Positions 25,511 to 34,607 of a DNA stretch of 64,000 nt are shown here, piece after piece. Source of the DNA: Sinomonas atrocyanea. Its GTDB lineage: Bacteria > Actinomycetota > Actinomycetes > Actinomycetales > Micrococcaceae. A program made the position numbers and the translations under genes. Each line of letters starts with the position of its first letter. Position 1 is the first letter of the stretch. The stretch is from positions 62,001 to 126,000 of the forward strand of contig NZ_JAUSRH010000011.1 of the NCBI RefSeq assembly GCF_030811715.1. The letters are read 5' to 3'. Below the pieces are notes generated by a model. It was given only the letters and a program-made list of their open reading frames with translations, made no database searches and was not told where the DNA came from.

Positions 25511-27001
25511 TTGTCAGCACACCATCACGCGTCCGCGCCCGCAGCCGTCTCCGCCGAGGGATATCAGAAGTCCCTCACCCGTCGCCACGTGCAGATGATT
25601 GCGATGGGCGGTGCGATCGGTGTGGGCCTGTTCATGGGGGCTGGTGGGCGCCTCGCTTCGACGGGTCCGGCGCTGATCTTCTCGTACGCGATCGCTGGCG
25701 CCATCGCCTATCTGCTCATGCGGGCGCTCGGCGAGCTGGTCATGTACCGGCAGACCTCGGGCTCGTTCGTGAGCTACGCGGGGGAGATGTTCGGGCCCAA
25801 GGGCGCGTACCTCTCCGGCTGGATGTACTTCGTGAACTGGGCCATGACCGGCATCGCCGAGCTCCTCGCGATCGGCCTGTACTTCCAGTACTTCTTCCCC
25901 AACGTGCCGGTGGAGATCTCTGCGCTCTGTGCGCTCGCCCTGCTCGTGGCAGTGAACCTGCTCAGCGTCAGGGCCTTCGGCGAGTTCGAGTTCTGGGCGT
26001 CCGTGCTCAAGGTGACCGCGATCACGCTGTTCCTCGTCGCGGGGACGGTGATGGTCGTGCTCAACACCCAGATCGGCGCCACCCACGCTTCCCCGGCGAA
26101 CCTCCTCGCCGGCGACGGGGGCCTGTTCCCGCACGGCTTATTCGTGATGATCCTCGTGCTCAACGCCGTGATCTTCGCGTACAACGCGATCGAGCTCGTC
26201 GGCATCACCGCGGGCGAGATGGAGGACCCGCAGCGGGAGGTGCCCCGGGCCATCCGCGCTGTGGTGCTGCGCATCGTGGTCTTCTACGTGGGGTCCGTGC
26301 TGCTCCTGGCGATGCTGCTGCCCTCCGGCCAGTACAAGGCCGGGGTGAGCCCGTTCGTCACCGTCTTCGACCAGCTCGGGGTCGGGTGGATCGGCGACGT
26401 CATGAACCTCGTGGTCATCACCGCCGCGCTGAGCTCGTCGAATACCGGCCTCTACTCGATCGGCCGCATCTTCCGCACCATGGCCTCCAACGGCCACGCG
26501 CCCCATTGGCTCACGCGCATGTCCAAGCGGCACGTGCCCTACGCGGCGATCCTCGCCATCGCAGCCGTGTACTTCGTGGGCATCCTCGTGAACATCTGGG
26601 CCGGCGGCACGCACGCGTTCGACCTTGCGCTCAACACCGCCTCGATCGGCGTGATCTTCACGTGGGGTTCGATCTTCGCGTGCCAGCTCATGCTGCGGAA
26701 GAAGAAGGGCGACGGCGCGTCCTCCCTCCCGATGCCCGGCTCGCCGTGGACGAGCTGGCTCGGGCTGGCCGCTCTGGCCGCGATCACCGTGCTCATCGCG
26801 TTCGACACCATGACGGACAAGGCCACCGGGGAGGTCTTCCCGATCGGCCTCTACACCATCCTCAGCGTCCCGGTGATCGCGCTGCTCCTGTGGCTGGGCT
26901 GGCTGCTGGTCCGGCGTCGTGAGGCGGCCCGGGCGGCGGCTGCCCAGGAGGCCGCCGCGCCCGGCGACGCGGCGGCCAAGAGCGTCGACGCCAACGCCTG
27001 A
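25511..27001 (+). CDS. Amino-acid permease of the APC superfamily (AnsP/GabP-like)
   Basis: The 496-residue protein has twelve predicted membrane segments and the amino-acid permease signature SLTRRHVQMIAMGGAIGVG and LFMGAGGRLASTGPALIFSY near the N-terminus, followed by MRALGELVMYRQTSGSFVSY. It imports an amino acid by proton symport. The best resemblance is to the asparagine, GABA and proline permease group, but the substrate is not certain. No ATG precedes the conserved region; TTG at 25511 with AAGGG 7 bases upstream is the best start. It converges with ptrB with only 13 bases between the stops. Confidence 0.85.
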   Translation: MSAHHHASAPAAVSAEGYQKSLTRRHVQMIAMGGAIGVGLFMGAGGRLASTGPALIFSYAIAGAIAYLLMRALGELVMYRQTSGSFVSYAGEMFGPKGAYLSGWMYFVNWAMTGIAELLAIGLYFQYFFPNVPVEISALCALALLVAVNLLSVRAFGEFEFWASVLKVTAITLFLVAGTVMVVLNTQIGATHASPANLLAGDGGLFPHGLFVMILVLNAVIFAYNAIELVGITAGEMEDPQREVPRAIRAVVLRIVVFYVGSVLLLAMLLPSGQYKAGVSPFVTVFDQLGVGWIGDVMNLVVITAALSSSNTGLYSIGRIFRTMASNGHAPHWLTRMSKRHVPYAAILAIAAVYFVGILVNIWAGGTHAFDLALNTASIGVIFTWGSIFACQLMLRKKKGDGASSLPMPGSPWTSWLGLAALAAITVLIAFDTMTDKATGEVFPIGLYTILSVPVIALLLWLGWLLVRRREAARAAAAQEAAAPGDAAAKSVDANA

Positions 27002-27014
27002 GGCGCTCCCAGGC

Positions 27015-29231
27015 TCAGCTGGGCAGGAGCTCCCGGGCGCCGAGGGCGTCCGCGATGAACGCGTAGTCCCAGGCCCGCTCCTTCCACGCCTCGTAGCGCC
27101 CCGACGCGCCGCCGTGGCCCGCATCCATCTCGGTCTTGAGCACGATCGGCTGCCCTGACGTGGTGGCCTCCCGCAGCGCCTGGACCCACTTGGCCGGCTC
27201 GACGTACAGCACGCGCGTGTCGTTGAAGCTGGTGACGGCGGCGACCTTCGGATAGGCAGCGCGGCGCACGTTCTCGTACGGCGTGTAGGACTTCATGTAG
27301 GCGTACACCTCGGCGTCCTCGATCGGGTTGCCCCATTCCTCCCACTCGAGGGCCGAGAGCGGCAGTTCGGGATCGAGGATGGTGGTGAGCGCGTCCACGA
27401 ACGGGACCTGCGCTACGGCGGCCGCGTACTTCTCCGGGGCCAGGTTCAGCACGGCGCCGATGAGCAGGCCGCCGGCGGAGCCGCCCATGCAGGCGATCCT
27501 GGCCGGGTCGGCCCACCCCGAGGAGGCGACCCAGTCCGTGGCGGCGACGAAGTCGGTGAACGTGTTCCGCTTGTGCAGCTTCTTGCCGTCCTCGTACCAG
27601 TGGCGCCCCAGCTCGCCGCCGCCGCGCACGTGCGCGACGACGAACACGATGCCCCGGTCCAGGAGGCTGAGCCGGGCGACCGCGAACGCCGGGTCCATGC
27701 TCACCTCGTACGAGCCGTACCCGTAGACGAGCGCCGGGTTGGTCCCGTCCCGCTGGACCGACGCCCGCCGCACCACGGACAGCGGGACCCGCGTGCCGTC
27801 GTCGGCCGTCGCCCAGGCCCGCTCCGCCACGTAATCGGCCGGGCTGTACCCGCCGAGCACCGGGGTCTCCTTCCGCAGGATCAGCTGGCCGGTGGCCAGC
27901 ACGTAGTCGTAGACGCGGGGGGGAGTGACGTAGGAGGTGAAGCTCAGCCGCGCCACCGGGGCGCCGTGCTCGGTGACGCCCCCGCCTGCGGTATAGAGCT
28001 CCTCGCCGAACTGCGGCTCGACGAACGACGGCGTCCGGCCGCCCTCCGCGGCCTCGACGGCCTCGGCGAGGGGAGCGAAGCGGACGGTCGTGACGGTGTC
28101 CCTGCGCAGCGTGACGATGAGGTGCGTCGCCGAGACGTCCGCGCCCTCGACCTTGACCTGCTCGTCGTGGGGCACGAGCGTCGCCCAGCGCTGGTCCGGC
28201 AGCGGCTTGGAGGTCTCGGACAGGTCGAGGAGGGAGAGCATGCTGTTCGGCGCCGAGCCCTCCGGCCCCTGCGGGCGCCCGTCGTGAAGGAGCAGCAGCC
28301 GGGTCCGGCCGCCTTGCTCGAACGGCTCGGCCGTGTGGAGGATGCGCTCCTGGCGGCCCAGCACGAGCCGGAGCCCGGCGTCGGGGTCGGCCAGGTCGAG
28401 GATGCGGGTCTCGGAGTACTCCGAGTTGCCGATCCCCACGAGCAGCCAGCGGCGGTCCGAGGAGAGGTCGATCCCGGTCCACTGCGCGACGTCGTCCTCC
28501 TGGTACAGGACCGTGTCCTGCTCCGGCGGCGTGCCGAGCACGTGCACACGCACCTGGTAGGGGCGCCACGAGTCGTCCGCGACCATGTAGAACAGCCGCG
28601 AGCCGTCAGGGTCGAACTCGAGGCCGTAGAACACGCCCTCGATGACCTCGGGAAGGGCCTCGCCGGTCCGGAGGTCCTTGATGCGCAGGGTGAAGGTCTC
28701 GTCCCCGGCGGTGTCCACCGAGTAGGCGTACAGGGTCCCGTCGCGCGAGACCGCGGCGCCGCCGAGCGCGAAGAAGGGGTGCCCCTCGGCCTCCGCGTTC
28801 CCGTCCAGCAGCACCTGCTCGCCGGGGACCGGGGTGCCCGGCTCCACGGCGGGGGGCGTCCACGCGTCGAGGAGGCCACCGGCGCCGTCCGCGCTGCCGG
28901 GAGCATCCGCCCTGACGCGGCAGTAGATCGGGTACTGCTGGCCCTCGACGGTGCGGGCGTAGTACCACCAGCCGTCCTTGCGGGCCGGGACGGAGAGGTC
29001 CGTCTCCTGGGTGCGGCGCTTGATCTCCTCGAAGATGGCGTCGCGGAGGGGCTGCTGGCCGGCGGTCACGGCGTCGGTGTAGGCGTTCTCCGCGGTGAGG
29101 TGCGCGACGACCTCCGGGTTGTCCTTCTCTCGCAGCCATTCGAAGGGGTCCACGAAGGTGTCGCCGTGGTGCTCACGCGTCGAGGGCACCTTCTTCGCGA
29201 CAGGGGCCTCGGGAGCGGTGGCTTCAGTCAT
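27015..29231 (-). CDS. ptrB: Oligopeptidase B (S9A serine peptidase)
   Basis: A 738-residue prolyl-oligopeptidase-family enzyme that cleaves short peptides after Arg or Lys in the cytoplasm. It opens with the propeller-domain start STREHHGDTFVDPFEWLRE. The catalytic domain has YGSYEVSMDPAF, VVAHVRGGGELGRHWYEDGK and the nucleophile Ser585 in MGGSAGG. Asp and His complete the triad in the C-terminal DPELPLS and MDAGHGGASGRYE segments. GGASGR near the C-terminus is typical of oligopeptidase B. It is probably transcribed alone from a leaderless promoter. Confidence 0.93.
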   Translation of the reverse strand: MTEATAPEAPVAKKVPSTREHHGDTFVDPFEWLREKDNPEVVAHLTAENAYTDAVTAGQQPLRDAIFEEIKRRTQETDLSVPARKDGWWYYARTVEGQQYPIYCRVRADAPGSADGAGGLLDAWTPPAVEPGTPVPGEQVLLDGNAEAEGHPFFALGGAAVSRDGTLYAYSVDTAGDETFTLRIKDLRTGEALPEVIEGVFYGLEFDPDGSRLFYMVADDSWRPYQVRVHVLGTPPEQDTVLYQEDDVAQWTGIDLSSDRRWLLVGIGNSEYSETRILDLADPDAGLRLVLGRQERILHTAEPFEQGGRTRLLLLHDGRPQGPEGSAPNSMLSLLDLSETSKPLPDQRWATLVPHDEQVKVEGADVSATHLIVTLRRDTVTTVRFAPLAEAVEAAEGGRTPSFVEPQFGEELYTAGGGVTEHGAPVARLSFTSYVTPPRVYDYVLATGQLILRKETPVLGGYSPADYVAERAWATADDGTRVPLSVVRRASVQRDGTNPALVYGYGSYEVSMDPAFAVARLSLLDRGIVFVVAHVRGGGELGRHWYEDGKKLHKRNTFTDFVAATDWVASSGWADPARIACMGGSAGGLLIGAVLNLAPEKYAAAVAQVPFVDALTTILDPELPLSALEWEEWGNPIEDAEVYAYMKSYTPYENVRRAAYPKVAAVTSFNDTRVLYVEPAKWVQALREATTSGQPIVLKTEMDAGHGGASGRYEAWKERAWDYAFIADALGARELLPS

Positions 29232-29237
29232 GGCCCC

Positions 29238-29243
29238 ACCCTA
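29238..29243 (-). promoter_or_regulatory. -10 element of a probable leaderless ptrB promoter
   Basis: On the minus strand TAGGGT lies 6 bases before the ptrB ATG and no Shine-Dalgarno sequence fits. Confidence 0.5.
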
Positions 29244-29346
29244 GCGGCCGCCGCCGACAGCGCTCGTCGGGGTCGTCCGCGCGTGCGGTACCATTTCCGT
29301 GACTGTGCGCACGCCAGCGCCATGACCATTGGGGAGGTACACGCGG

Positions 29347-31110
29347 GTGGAGCAGGGCACTGGCCTCAGCGCCGATCAAGGGATGTCACTGACGGATTAT
29401 CTGCGGATCGCACGGCGATTCTGGAAGGGCATCGTGGCGCTCGTCCTCGTGTCCACCGTGGCCGCGTTCGGCTGGTACCTGATCCAGCCGCGCATCTATT
29501 CAGCCGAGGCGAGCGGCATGGTGATCAGCTCCGGCGCCGACAACCTCTCCTGGTCCCTCGCCGGCGACAGCCTGGCGAAGTCGAAGGCGAAGTCCTACAA
29601 GGCCGTCGCCGAGTCCGCCTCGGTCGCGGACCGCGTGATCAGCGACCTCAGCCTGCCCACCACCGCCCAGGACCTCCTGGGGAACGTGGCGGTCACGGTT
29701 CCCACCGACGGCACCGAGATCCGCGTCGACGCGCGGGACAGGGATCCGGTCCAGGCGCAGAAGGTGGCCAACGACTGGGTGAAGGCCCTGGCCGCCCAGG
29801 TCAGCGACCTTGAGCGGGATGCCAACGCGAACACCAAGGGCAACCCTGCCGTGAAGGTCGTCCCGCTCGTGACCGCGATGGTCCCCACCGAGCCGGTCTC
29901 GCCCAAGCTCACCCTTGCCCTGGGCGTCGGCGTGGTCGGGGGCCTGCTCCTCGGCCTCGCCTACGCGTTCATCCGCGACCGCGTGGACCGCCGCATCCGC
30001 ACCTCCGAGGAGGCCGAGCGCTTCGGCTACCCCGTCATCGGCACGCTTCCGCTGGACGACATGCTGGTGAAGGGCTCCAGCGTCCTCGAGGGTACCGGCG
30101 GCCACCAGTTCATGAGCGAGGCGCTGCGCGAGCTCCGCACCAACCTGCGCTTCATCGACGTGGACCACCAGCCCCGGATCGTGCTCGTCACGAGCTCGCT
30201 GCCCTCCGAGGGCAAGTCGACCGTGATCGCCAACCTGGCCTCCACCCTGGCGGCCGACGCGGAACCCGTGATCGTCGTCGACGCGGACCTGCGCCGACCC
30301 AACGTCCACAACGTCTTCGATGTCGTCGGGGACGTCGGAGTCACCGACATCCTCTCCGGGCGCGCCCGGATCGACGACGTGATGCAGACGTGGCCCGGCA
30401 ACGACCTCGTGCGCGTGCTCGCAGCCGGGCACATCCCGCCGAACCCGTCGGAACTCCTTGGCTCCCAGGCCATGCGGAACCTGCTGGCGACGCTGGCACA
30501 GGACGCGCTCGTGCTCGTGGACGCGCCCCCGCTGCTCCCGTTCACCGACGCCGCCGTCCTCTCCCGCATCGCCGACGGCACCCTTGTGCTGGTACGGGCC
30601 AACCGGACGAAGGTGGATGAGCTGTCCCACGCCCTGGGCAACATCCAGCGCGTCAAGGGCCGCGTCCTCGGGCTCATCCTCAACGGCATCCCCTCGAAGG
30701 GCGCAGACGCCCGCGCCCGCGGCTACTACGGCCGCTACGGCTACGGCGAACCGCCCACAGAAGACCGTTCGCTGGAAGCGGCAGAGCCTCAGCACGGGGC
30801 CGGTACCCGGCACGGTTCTGCGGCTCCGGCCGACGACTGGCTGGGCTCCCGGCACTCGCTGCCGGACGACTCCGCGGCCCCGCAGTGGGACCGCCCGGGC
30901 GAGGGCGGCGGCCAGCGGCCCCATGGATTCGCGGCGCCCTTCCCCGCGCAGGCCGAATCTCCCCGCGACCACTCCGGATGGGCGCAGTCAGGCTACGCGG
31001 AGGATCCGGCTGACCGGTCCGCCGACGCGGACGGCCCAGAGGCCGACGACGGCGTGTGGCTTCCAGCGCGCGTCCGCGAGTCCTACGGCGCCCGCCGCCG
31101 CGGGCTCTGA
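29347..31110 (+). CDS. Wzz-like chain-length protein fused to a BY-type tyrosine kinase
   Basis: A 587-residue polysaccharide co-polymerase with kinase domain. It has an N-terminal membrane segment (about 28-46), an extracytoplasmic Wzz domain, a second segment (about 190-213), then a bacterial tyrosine kinase domain: Walker A LPSEGKST with Lys290, Walker A' VIVVDADLRRP, Walker B LVLVDAPPLL. After residue 458 comes the tyrosine cluster GYYGRYGYG (Tyr460, 461, 464, 466), the likely autophosphorylation site, and a 120-residue disordered tail. GTG at 29347 has GGGGAGGT 8 bases upstream. No glycosyltransferase or wzy gene is nearby; the convergent LMW phosphatase is the likely partner. Confidence 0.9.
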   Translation: MEQGTGLSADQGMSLTDYLRIARRFWKGIVALVLVSTVAAFGWYLIQPRIYSAEASGMVISSGADNLSWSLAGDSLAKSKAKSYKAVAESASVADRVISDLSLPTTAQDLLGNVAVTVPTDGTEIRVDARDRDPVQAQKVANDWVKALAAQVSDLERDANANTKGNPAVKVVPLVTAMVPTEPVSPKLTLALGVGVVGGLLLGLAYAFIRDRVDRRIRTSEEAERFGYPVIGTLPLDDMLVKGSSVLEGTGGHQFMSEALRELRTNLRFIDVDHQPRIVLVTSSLPSEGKSTVIANLASTLAADAEPVIVVDADLRRPNVHNVFDVVGDVGVTDILSGRARIDDVMQTWPGNDLVRVLAAGHIPPNPSELLGSQAMRNLLATLAQDALVLVDAPPLLPFTDAAVLSRIADGTLVLVRANRTKVDELSHALGNIQRVKGRVLGLILNGIPSKGADARARGYYGRYGYGEPPTEDRSLEAAEPQHGAGTRHGSAAPADDWLGSRHSLPDDSAAPQWDRPGEGGGQRPHGFAAPFPAQAESPRDHSGWAQSGYAEDPADRSADADGPEADDGVWLPARVRESYGARRRGL

Positions 31111-31149
31111 GGACAGCCTCCGCGTTCGACCAGCACAGCAGTACGGCCA

Positions 31150-31180
31150 GCACGCCGGGAGTCAGGGACTCCCGGCGTGC
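31150..31180. terminator. Bidirectional hairpin terminator between kinase and phosphatase genes
   Basis: A perfect 14-bp stem (GCACGCCGGGAGTC) with a 3-base loop AGG. It overlaps the last codons of the phosphatase gene and lies 40 bases after the kinase stop, so it can serve both. Confidence 0.8.
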
Positions 31181-31770
31181 CTGCGTCTGCGCACGGAGTC
31201 CGCTGCGGTGAGGATCGCATCGACCGCGGGCACGAGCTCCTCCGCCATCTTCCGGTACACCTCGGGGCCTTCACGGAAGGGGTCCGTGACGTCATCGTCG
31301 GCCGCGGGACCTGCCTGGCGCAGGCTCGCCGCCTCGGAGATCGCCGCCAGCCAGGCCTGGCGGACGGCTGCGGTGCTGCCGGTGCCCGCGTTCTCGAGCG
31401 GCGCGCCGGAGAGGACCCGCGCGAACTCCCGCAGCGTGAAGGTCTTCCGGAACGCGGACGGTGCGAGCTGGAGGATCACCGAACGGTGCTCGGTGGACAA
31501 GGCCAGGATGAGGTCGGCTCCGGTGAGCATCGGCGTCGTGAGCTGGCGCGCCGTGAACCCCGCGAGCGAGGCGCCGAGGGCTGAGGCGATGGCCCGGGAC
31601 CCCGGCTCCGCGGCGGACCCGACGAGCGCGTGGATTCCCGCGCTGCGGACCTCCACGGCCTCCGGGCAGATCTCGTCGAACCCGGCCTGGAGGAGGCGCT
31701 CCGCCAGCGGCGACCGGCAGACGTTGCCGGTGCAGACGGTCAGGATTCGCAGGGGTGCGGCGCTGGTCAC
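31162..31770 (-). CDS. Low-molecular-weight protein-tyrosine phosphatase
   Basis: The 202-residue protein begins ILTVCTGNVCRSPLAERLL: Cys13 is the nucleophile and Arg19 the phosphate ligand of the LMW-PTP P-loop. DDDVTDPF near residue 165 supplies the general-acid Asp. It is longer than the usual 150 residues owing to a mid-protein insertion, a feature often seen in actinobacterial members. It converges on the tyrosine kinase gene, and kinase-phosphatase pairs of this type control exopolysaccharide export in other bacteria. The GTG at 31770 follows a TAGCGT box by 6 bases, suggesting a leaderless mRNA. Confidence 0.9.
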   Translation of the reverse strand: MTSAAPLRILTVCTGNVCRSPLAERLLQAGFDEICPEAVEVRSAGIHALVGSAAEPGSRAIASALGASLAGFTARQLTTPMLTGADLILALSTEHRSVILQLAPSAFRKTFTLREFARVLSGAPLENAGTGSTAAVRQAWLAAISEAASLRQAGPAADDDVTDPFREGPEVYRKMAEELVPAVDAILTAADSVRRRRHAGSP

Positions 31771-31776
31771 CGCATC

Positions 31777-31782
31777 ACGCTA
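31777..31782 (-). promoter_or_regulatory. -10 element of a probable leaderless promoter (LMW-PTP gene)
   Basis: On the minus strand TAGCGT lies 6 bases before the GTG start codon. Confidence 0.5.
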
Positions 31783-31833
31783 GCACCGGGCGCCCTGCGA
31801 CGGCTGCCTGTGGGTGGCCCGGGGCTGCGCACC

Positions 31834-31882
31834 TTGACGGCAGTATCCGCCGCCCCATATTCTGAACGAACGGTCGGTAATT
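31834..31882 (+). promoter_or_regulatory. paaABCDE promoter with PaaR-type operator
   Basis: TTGACG (31834-31839) and TATTCT (31858-31863) are 18 bases apart, a strong promoter. The operator 31861-31882 contains AACGAACGGTCGGT, one mismatch from the ACCGnnCGnnCGGT core, and covers the end of the -10 box and the transcription start. The ribosome-binding site GAGGAGGAG and the paaA ATG follow. Confidence 0.75.
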
Positions 31883-31900
31883 ATTTCTTGAGGAGGAGAC

Positions 31901-32923
31901 ATGGCAGCTGCCAATCTGCAGTCCGTGCCCCAGCCCCAGGCTGGACAGGGTGACGAGGCCCCGTCCGCTGAGGACATCGCGGGACAGGCGTACTTTGATC
32001 GCGTCATCGCCGAGGACTCGCGCATCGAGCCGCGCGACTGGATGCCCGCGGCGTACCGCAAGACGCTGGTCCGCCAGGTGTCCCAGCACGCGCACTCCGA
32101 GATCATCGGCATGCAGCCCGAGGCGAACTGGATCACCCGCGCCCCGAGCCTGAAGCGCAAGGCGATCCTCATGGCCAAGGTCCAGGACGAGGCCGGGCAC
32201 GGGCTGTACCTGTACTCCGCCGCCGAGACCCTCGGCACCCCGCGCGACGTCCTCAACCAGCAGCTTCTGGACGGCAAGGCCAAGTACTCCTCGATCTTCA
32301 ACTACCCGGCCCGCACGTGGGCCGACATGGGCGCCATCGGCTGGCTCGTGGACGGGGCGGCGATCGCCAACCAGGTGCCGCTGTGCCGGGCCAGCTACGG
32401 CCCCTACGGACGCGCGATGGTGCGCATCTGCAAGGAGGAGTCCTTCCACCAGCGCCAGGGCTTCGAGATCCTCCTCGAGCTCTCCAACGGCACCCCGGCG
32501 CAGAAGCAGATGGCGCAGGACGCCGTCAACCGCTTCTACGCCCCGGCGCTGATGATGTTCGGTCCGCCGGACGACGACTCGCCCAACTCGAAGCAGTCCA
32601 TGGCGTGGAACATCAAGCGGTTCTCCAACGACGAGCTGCGCCAGCGGTTCGTCGGCATGATCGCCGAGCAGGTCAAGGTGCTCGGCCTCACGCTGCCCGA
32701 CCCGGAGCTCCGCTACGACGAGGAAGCCGGCCGGTGGATCCACATGGACCTCGACTGGCAGGAATTCAAGGACGTCATCGCGGGCCGGGGCCCGTGCAAC
32801 GCCCAGCGCATGGCCCGCCGCCGCGAGGCCCACGAGAACGGCACCTGGGTCCGCGAGGCGGCCCGCGCGTACGCGAAGAAGCAGGCCGCGAAGCGTGCCG
32901 CAGAAGAGATCGGAGCAGCGTAA
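31901..32923 (+). CDS. paaA: Phenylacetyl-CoA 1,2-epoxidase catalytic subunit PaaA
   Basis: PaaA is the di-iron oxygenase subunit that, with PaaC, PaaB and PaaE, epoxidises the ring of phenylacetyl-CoA. The 340-residue protein matches the family in length. It shows [20 protein letters not shown] and [17 protein letters not shown], whose Glu and His residues are the expected iron ligands. The ATG has GAGGAGGAG upstream. It is first of the five-gene operon paaABCDE; paaB follows with no gap (stop TAA, then GTG). Expression should respond to phenylacetyl-CoA through the operator at 31861-31882. Confidence 0.97.
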   Translation: MAAANLQSVPQPQAGQGDEAPSAEDIAGQAYFDRVIAEDSRIEPRDWMPAAYRKTLVRQVSQHAHSEIIGMQPEANWITRAPSLKRKAILMAKVQDEAGHGLYLYSAAETLGTPRDVLNQQLLDGKAKYSSIFNYPARTWADMGAIGWLVDGAAIANQVPLCRASYGPYGRAMVRICKEESFHQRQGFEILLELSNGTPAQKQMAQDAVNRFYAPALMMFGPPDDDSPNSKQSMAWNIKRFSNDELRQRFVGMIAEQVKVLGLTLPDPELRYDEEAGRWIHMDLDWQEFKDVIAGRGPCNAQRMARRREAHENGTWVREAARAYAKKQAAKRAAEEIGAA

Positions 32924-33217
32924 GTGAGCGAGCAGAGCAACATCTGGCCCCTCTGGGAGGTCTTCGTGCGGTCCAGCCGCGGCCTCTCCCACGTCCACGC
33001 GGGCTCCCTGCATGCCCCGGACGCTGCGATGGCGCTGCGCAACGCGCGCGACCTCTACACCCGCCGGAACGAGGGCGTGTCCATCTGGGTGGTCCCCTCC
33101 GAGGCCATTGCCTCCTCCGACCCGGATTCCAAGGGAGCGTACTTCGAGTCGCCCCAGGGCAAGGACTACCGGCACGCGACGTACTACACCAAGAGCGAGG
33201 GCGTGAAGCACCTGTGA
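32924..33217 (+). CDS. paaB: Phenylacetyl-CoA epoxidase subunit PaaB
   Basis: A 97-residue protein of the PaaB family, the small non-catalytic subunit of the epoxidase complex that helps couple the reductase to the PaaAC core. LWEVFVRSSRGLSHVHAGSLHAPDAAMALRNARDLYTRR is characteristic. GTG start immediately after the paaA stop; its own stop overlaps the paaC start. Confidence 0.95.
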   Translation: MSEQSNIWPLWEVFVRSSRGLSHVHAGSLHAPDAAMALRNARDLYTRRNEGVSIWVVPSEAIASSDPDSKGAYFESPQGKDYRHATYYTKSEGVKHL

Positions 33218-34083
33218 ACGCTCCCACCCCTGCCTACACCGACCACGCCCTCGACAGCTTCGGCGACGCCGCGGCGTCGGCCACCCGCGTCACCCCGGGC
33301 AATGCGCTGCGCCCCGAGGACATCGCCCTCTCCCCGGAGAAGCCGGCCGAGGACGTCGCCCAGTACGCCCTCCGCCTCGGCGACGACGCCCTCATCCTCG
33401 CCCAGCGCCTGAGCCACTGGATCTCGCGCGGCCCGGAGCTCGAAGAGGACATCGCCCTCGGCAACATCGCCCTCGACACCCTCGGCCACGCGCGCTCGTT
33501 CCTGACCTACGCGGGCCACGCGTGGGGCAAGACCGAGGACGACCTCGCGTACTGGCGCGAGGAAGAGGAGTTCCGCTGCGCCTGGATGGTCGAGCAGCCC
33601 AACGGCGATTTCGGCACCACGATCGCCCGCCAGCTCGTCATGTCGATCTACCAGTACCTGCTCTACTCGGAGCTCGTGGACTCCGCCGACGCGACCCTTG
33701 CCGCGATCGCCGCCAAGGCGCTCAAGGAGGTCGACTACCACCGCGACCACGCGATCCAGTGGACCATCCGCCTCGGCGACGGGACGGAAGAGTCGCACGC
33801 CCGCATGCAGGCCGCACTCGAGCTGGTCTGGCCATACGTGGACGAGCTGTTCGACGACGACGCGCTCATCGACGCCGTCGGCGACGCCGGGGTGCGCCCC
33901 TCGGGCCTGCGCGAGACCTTCGACGCCCACATCGCCGAGGTCCTCGCCGAGGCCACCCTGGCCCTTCCCGACGTCCCCCGCGCCAGCGGCGGCGGCCGCC
34001 GCGGCGACCACACCGAGCACCTCGGCTACATCCTCGCCGAGATGCAGGTGCTCGCCCGCAAGCACCCCGGCGCCACCTGGTAG
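33214..34083 (+). CDS. paaC: Phenylacetyl-CoA epoxidase structural subunit PaaC
   Basis: PaaC is a ferritin-like paralogue of PaaA that has lost the iron site and forms the heterodimer core with PaaA. The 289-residue product includes YALRLGDDALILAQRLSHWIS, NIALDTLGHARSFLTYAG and LKEVDYHRDHAIQWTIRLGDGTEES, all hallmark PaaC blocks. It has a somewhat long N-terminal extension of about 45 residues. The GTG start overlaps the paaB stop by four bases (GTGA), showing translational coupling. Confidence 0.95.
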   Translation: MNAPTPAYTDHALDSFGDAAASATRVTPGNALRPEDIALSPEKPAEDVAQYALRLGDDALILAQRLSHWISRGPELEEDIALGNIALDTLGHARSFLTYAGHAWGKTEDDLAYWREEEEFRCAWMVEQPNGDFGTTIARQLVMSIYQYLLYSELVDSADATLAAIAAKALKEVDYHRDHAIQWTIRLGDGTEESHARMQAALELVWPYVDELFDDDALIDAVGDAGVRPSGLRETFDAHIAEVLAEATLALPDVPRASGGGRRGDHTEHLGYILAEMQVLARKHPGATW

Positions 34084-34118
34084 GCCCCGGGACGGCACAC
34101 GCCCACGAAGGAACACCC

Positions 34119-34607
34119 ATGATCACCACCGATGACGAGGTCCGCGCGCTCGCCGCCACCGTGACCGACCCGGAGATCCCCGTGCTCACCATCGAGGACC
34201 TCGGCATCCTCCGGGACGGGCACCTCGAGGCGGACGGCACGGTCCGCCTCACGATCACCCCGACCTACTCCGGATGCCCCGCGATGGACACGATCCGCGC
34301 GGACCTCGCCACGGTGTTCGCCAAGGCCGGGCACCAACGCGTCCAGGTGGACCTCGTGCTCTCCCCGGCCTGGACCACGGACTGGATGAGCGAGGCGGGC
34401 AAGGCCAAGCTCGAGGAGTACGGGATCGCCCCGCCCACCGGCAAGGCAGGCCACGGCGGCCCCGTCCGGCTCGGCCTGACCGTCAAGTGCCCCCAGTGCC
34501 ACTCGCTCAACACCCGCGAGATGTCCCGCTTCGGCTCCACGTCCTGCAAGGCGCTCTACGTGTGCCAGGACTGCCACGAACCCTTCGACTACTTCAAGGT
34601 GCTCTAG
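34119..34607 (+). CDS. paaD: PaaD, iron-sulfur assembly protein of the epoxidase
   Basis: The 162-residue PaaD has an N-terminal DUF59/MIP18-like domain (VTDPEIPVLTIEDLGILRD, YSGCPAMDTIRADL) and a C-terminal zinc-ribbon-like part with four cysteines in KCPQCHS and YVCQDCHEPF. It is thought to help mature the 2Fe-2S cluster of PaaE rather than to catalyse. It starts 35 bases after paaC behind GAAGGAA and ends directly against paaE with no intergenic base. Confidence 0.93.
   Translation: MITTDDEVRALAATVTDPEIPVLTIEDLGILRDGHLEADGTVRLTITPTYSGCPAMDTIRADLATVFAKAGHQRVQVDLVLSPAWTTDWMSEAGKAKLEEYGIAPPTGKAGHGGPVRLGLTVKCPQCHSLNTREMSRFGSTSCKALYVCQDCHEPFDYFKVL

Noticed and set aside
33285-33310. GTCACCCCGGGCAATGCGC in paaC as another copy of the 21-bp family
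   Set aside because: It is a single copy with several mismatches in a conserved protein region, so it is most likely chance.
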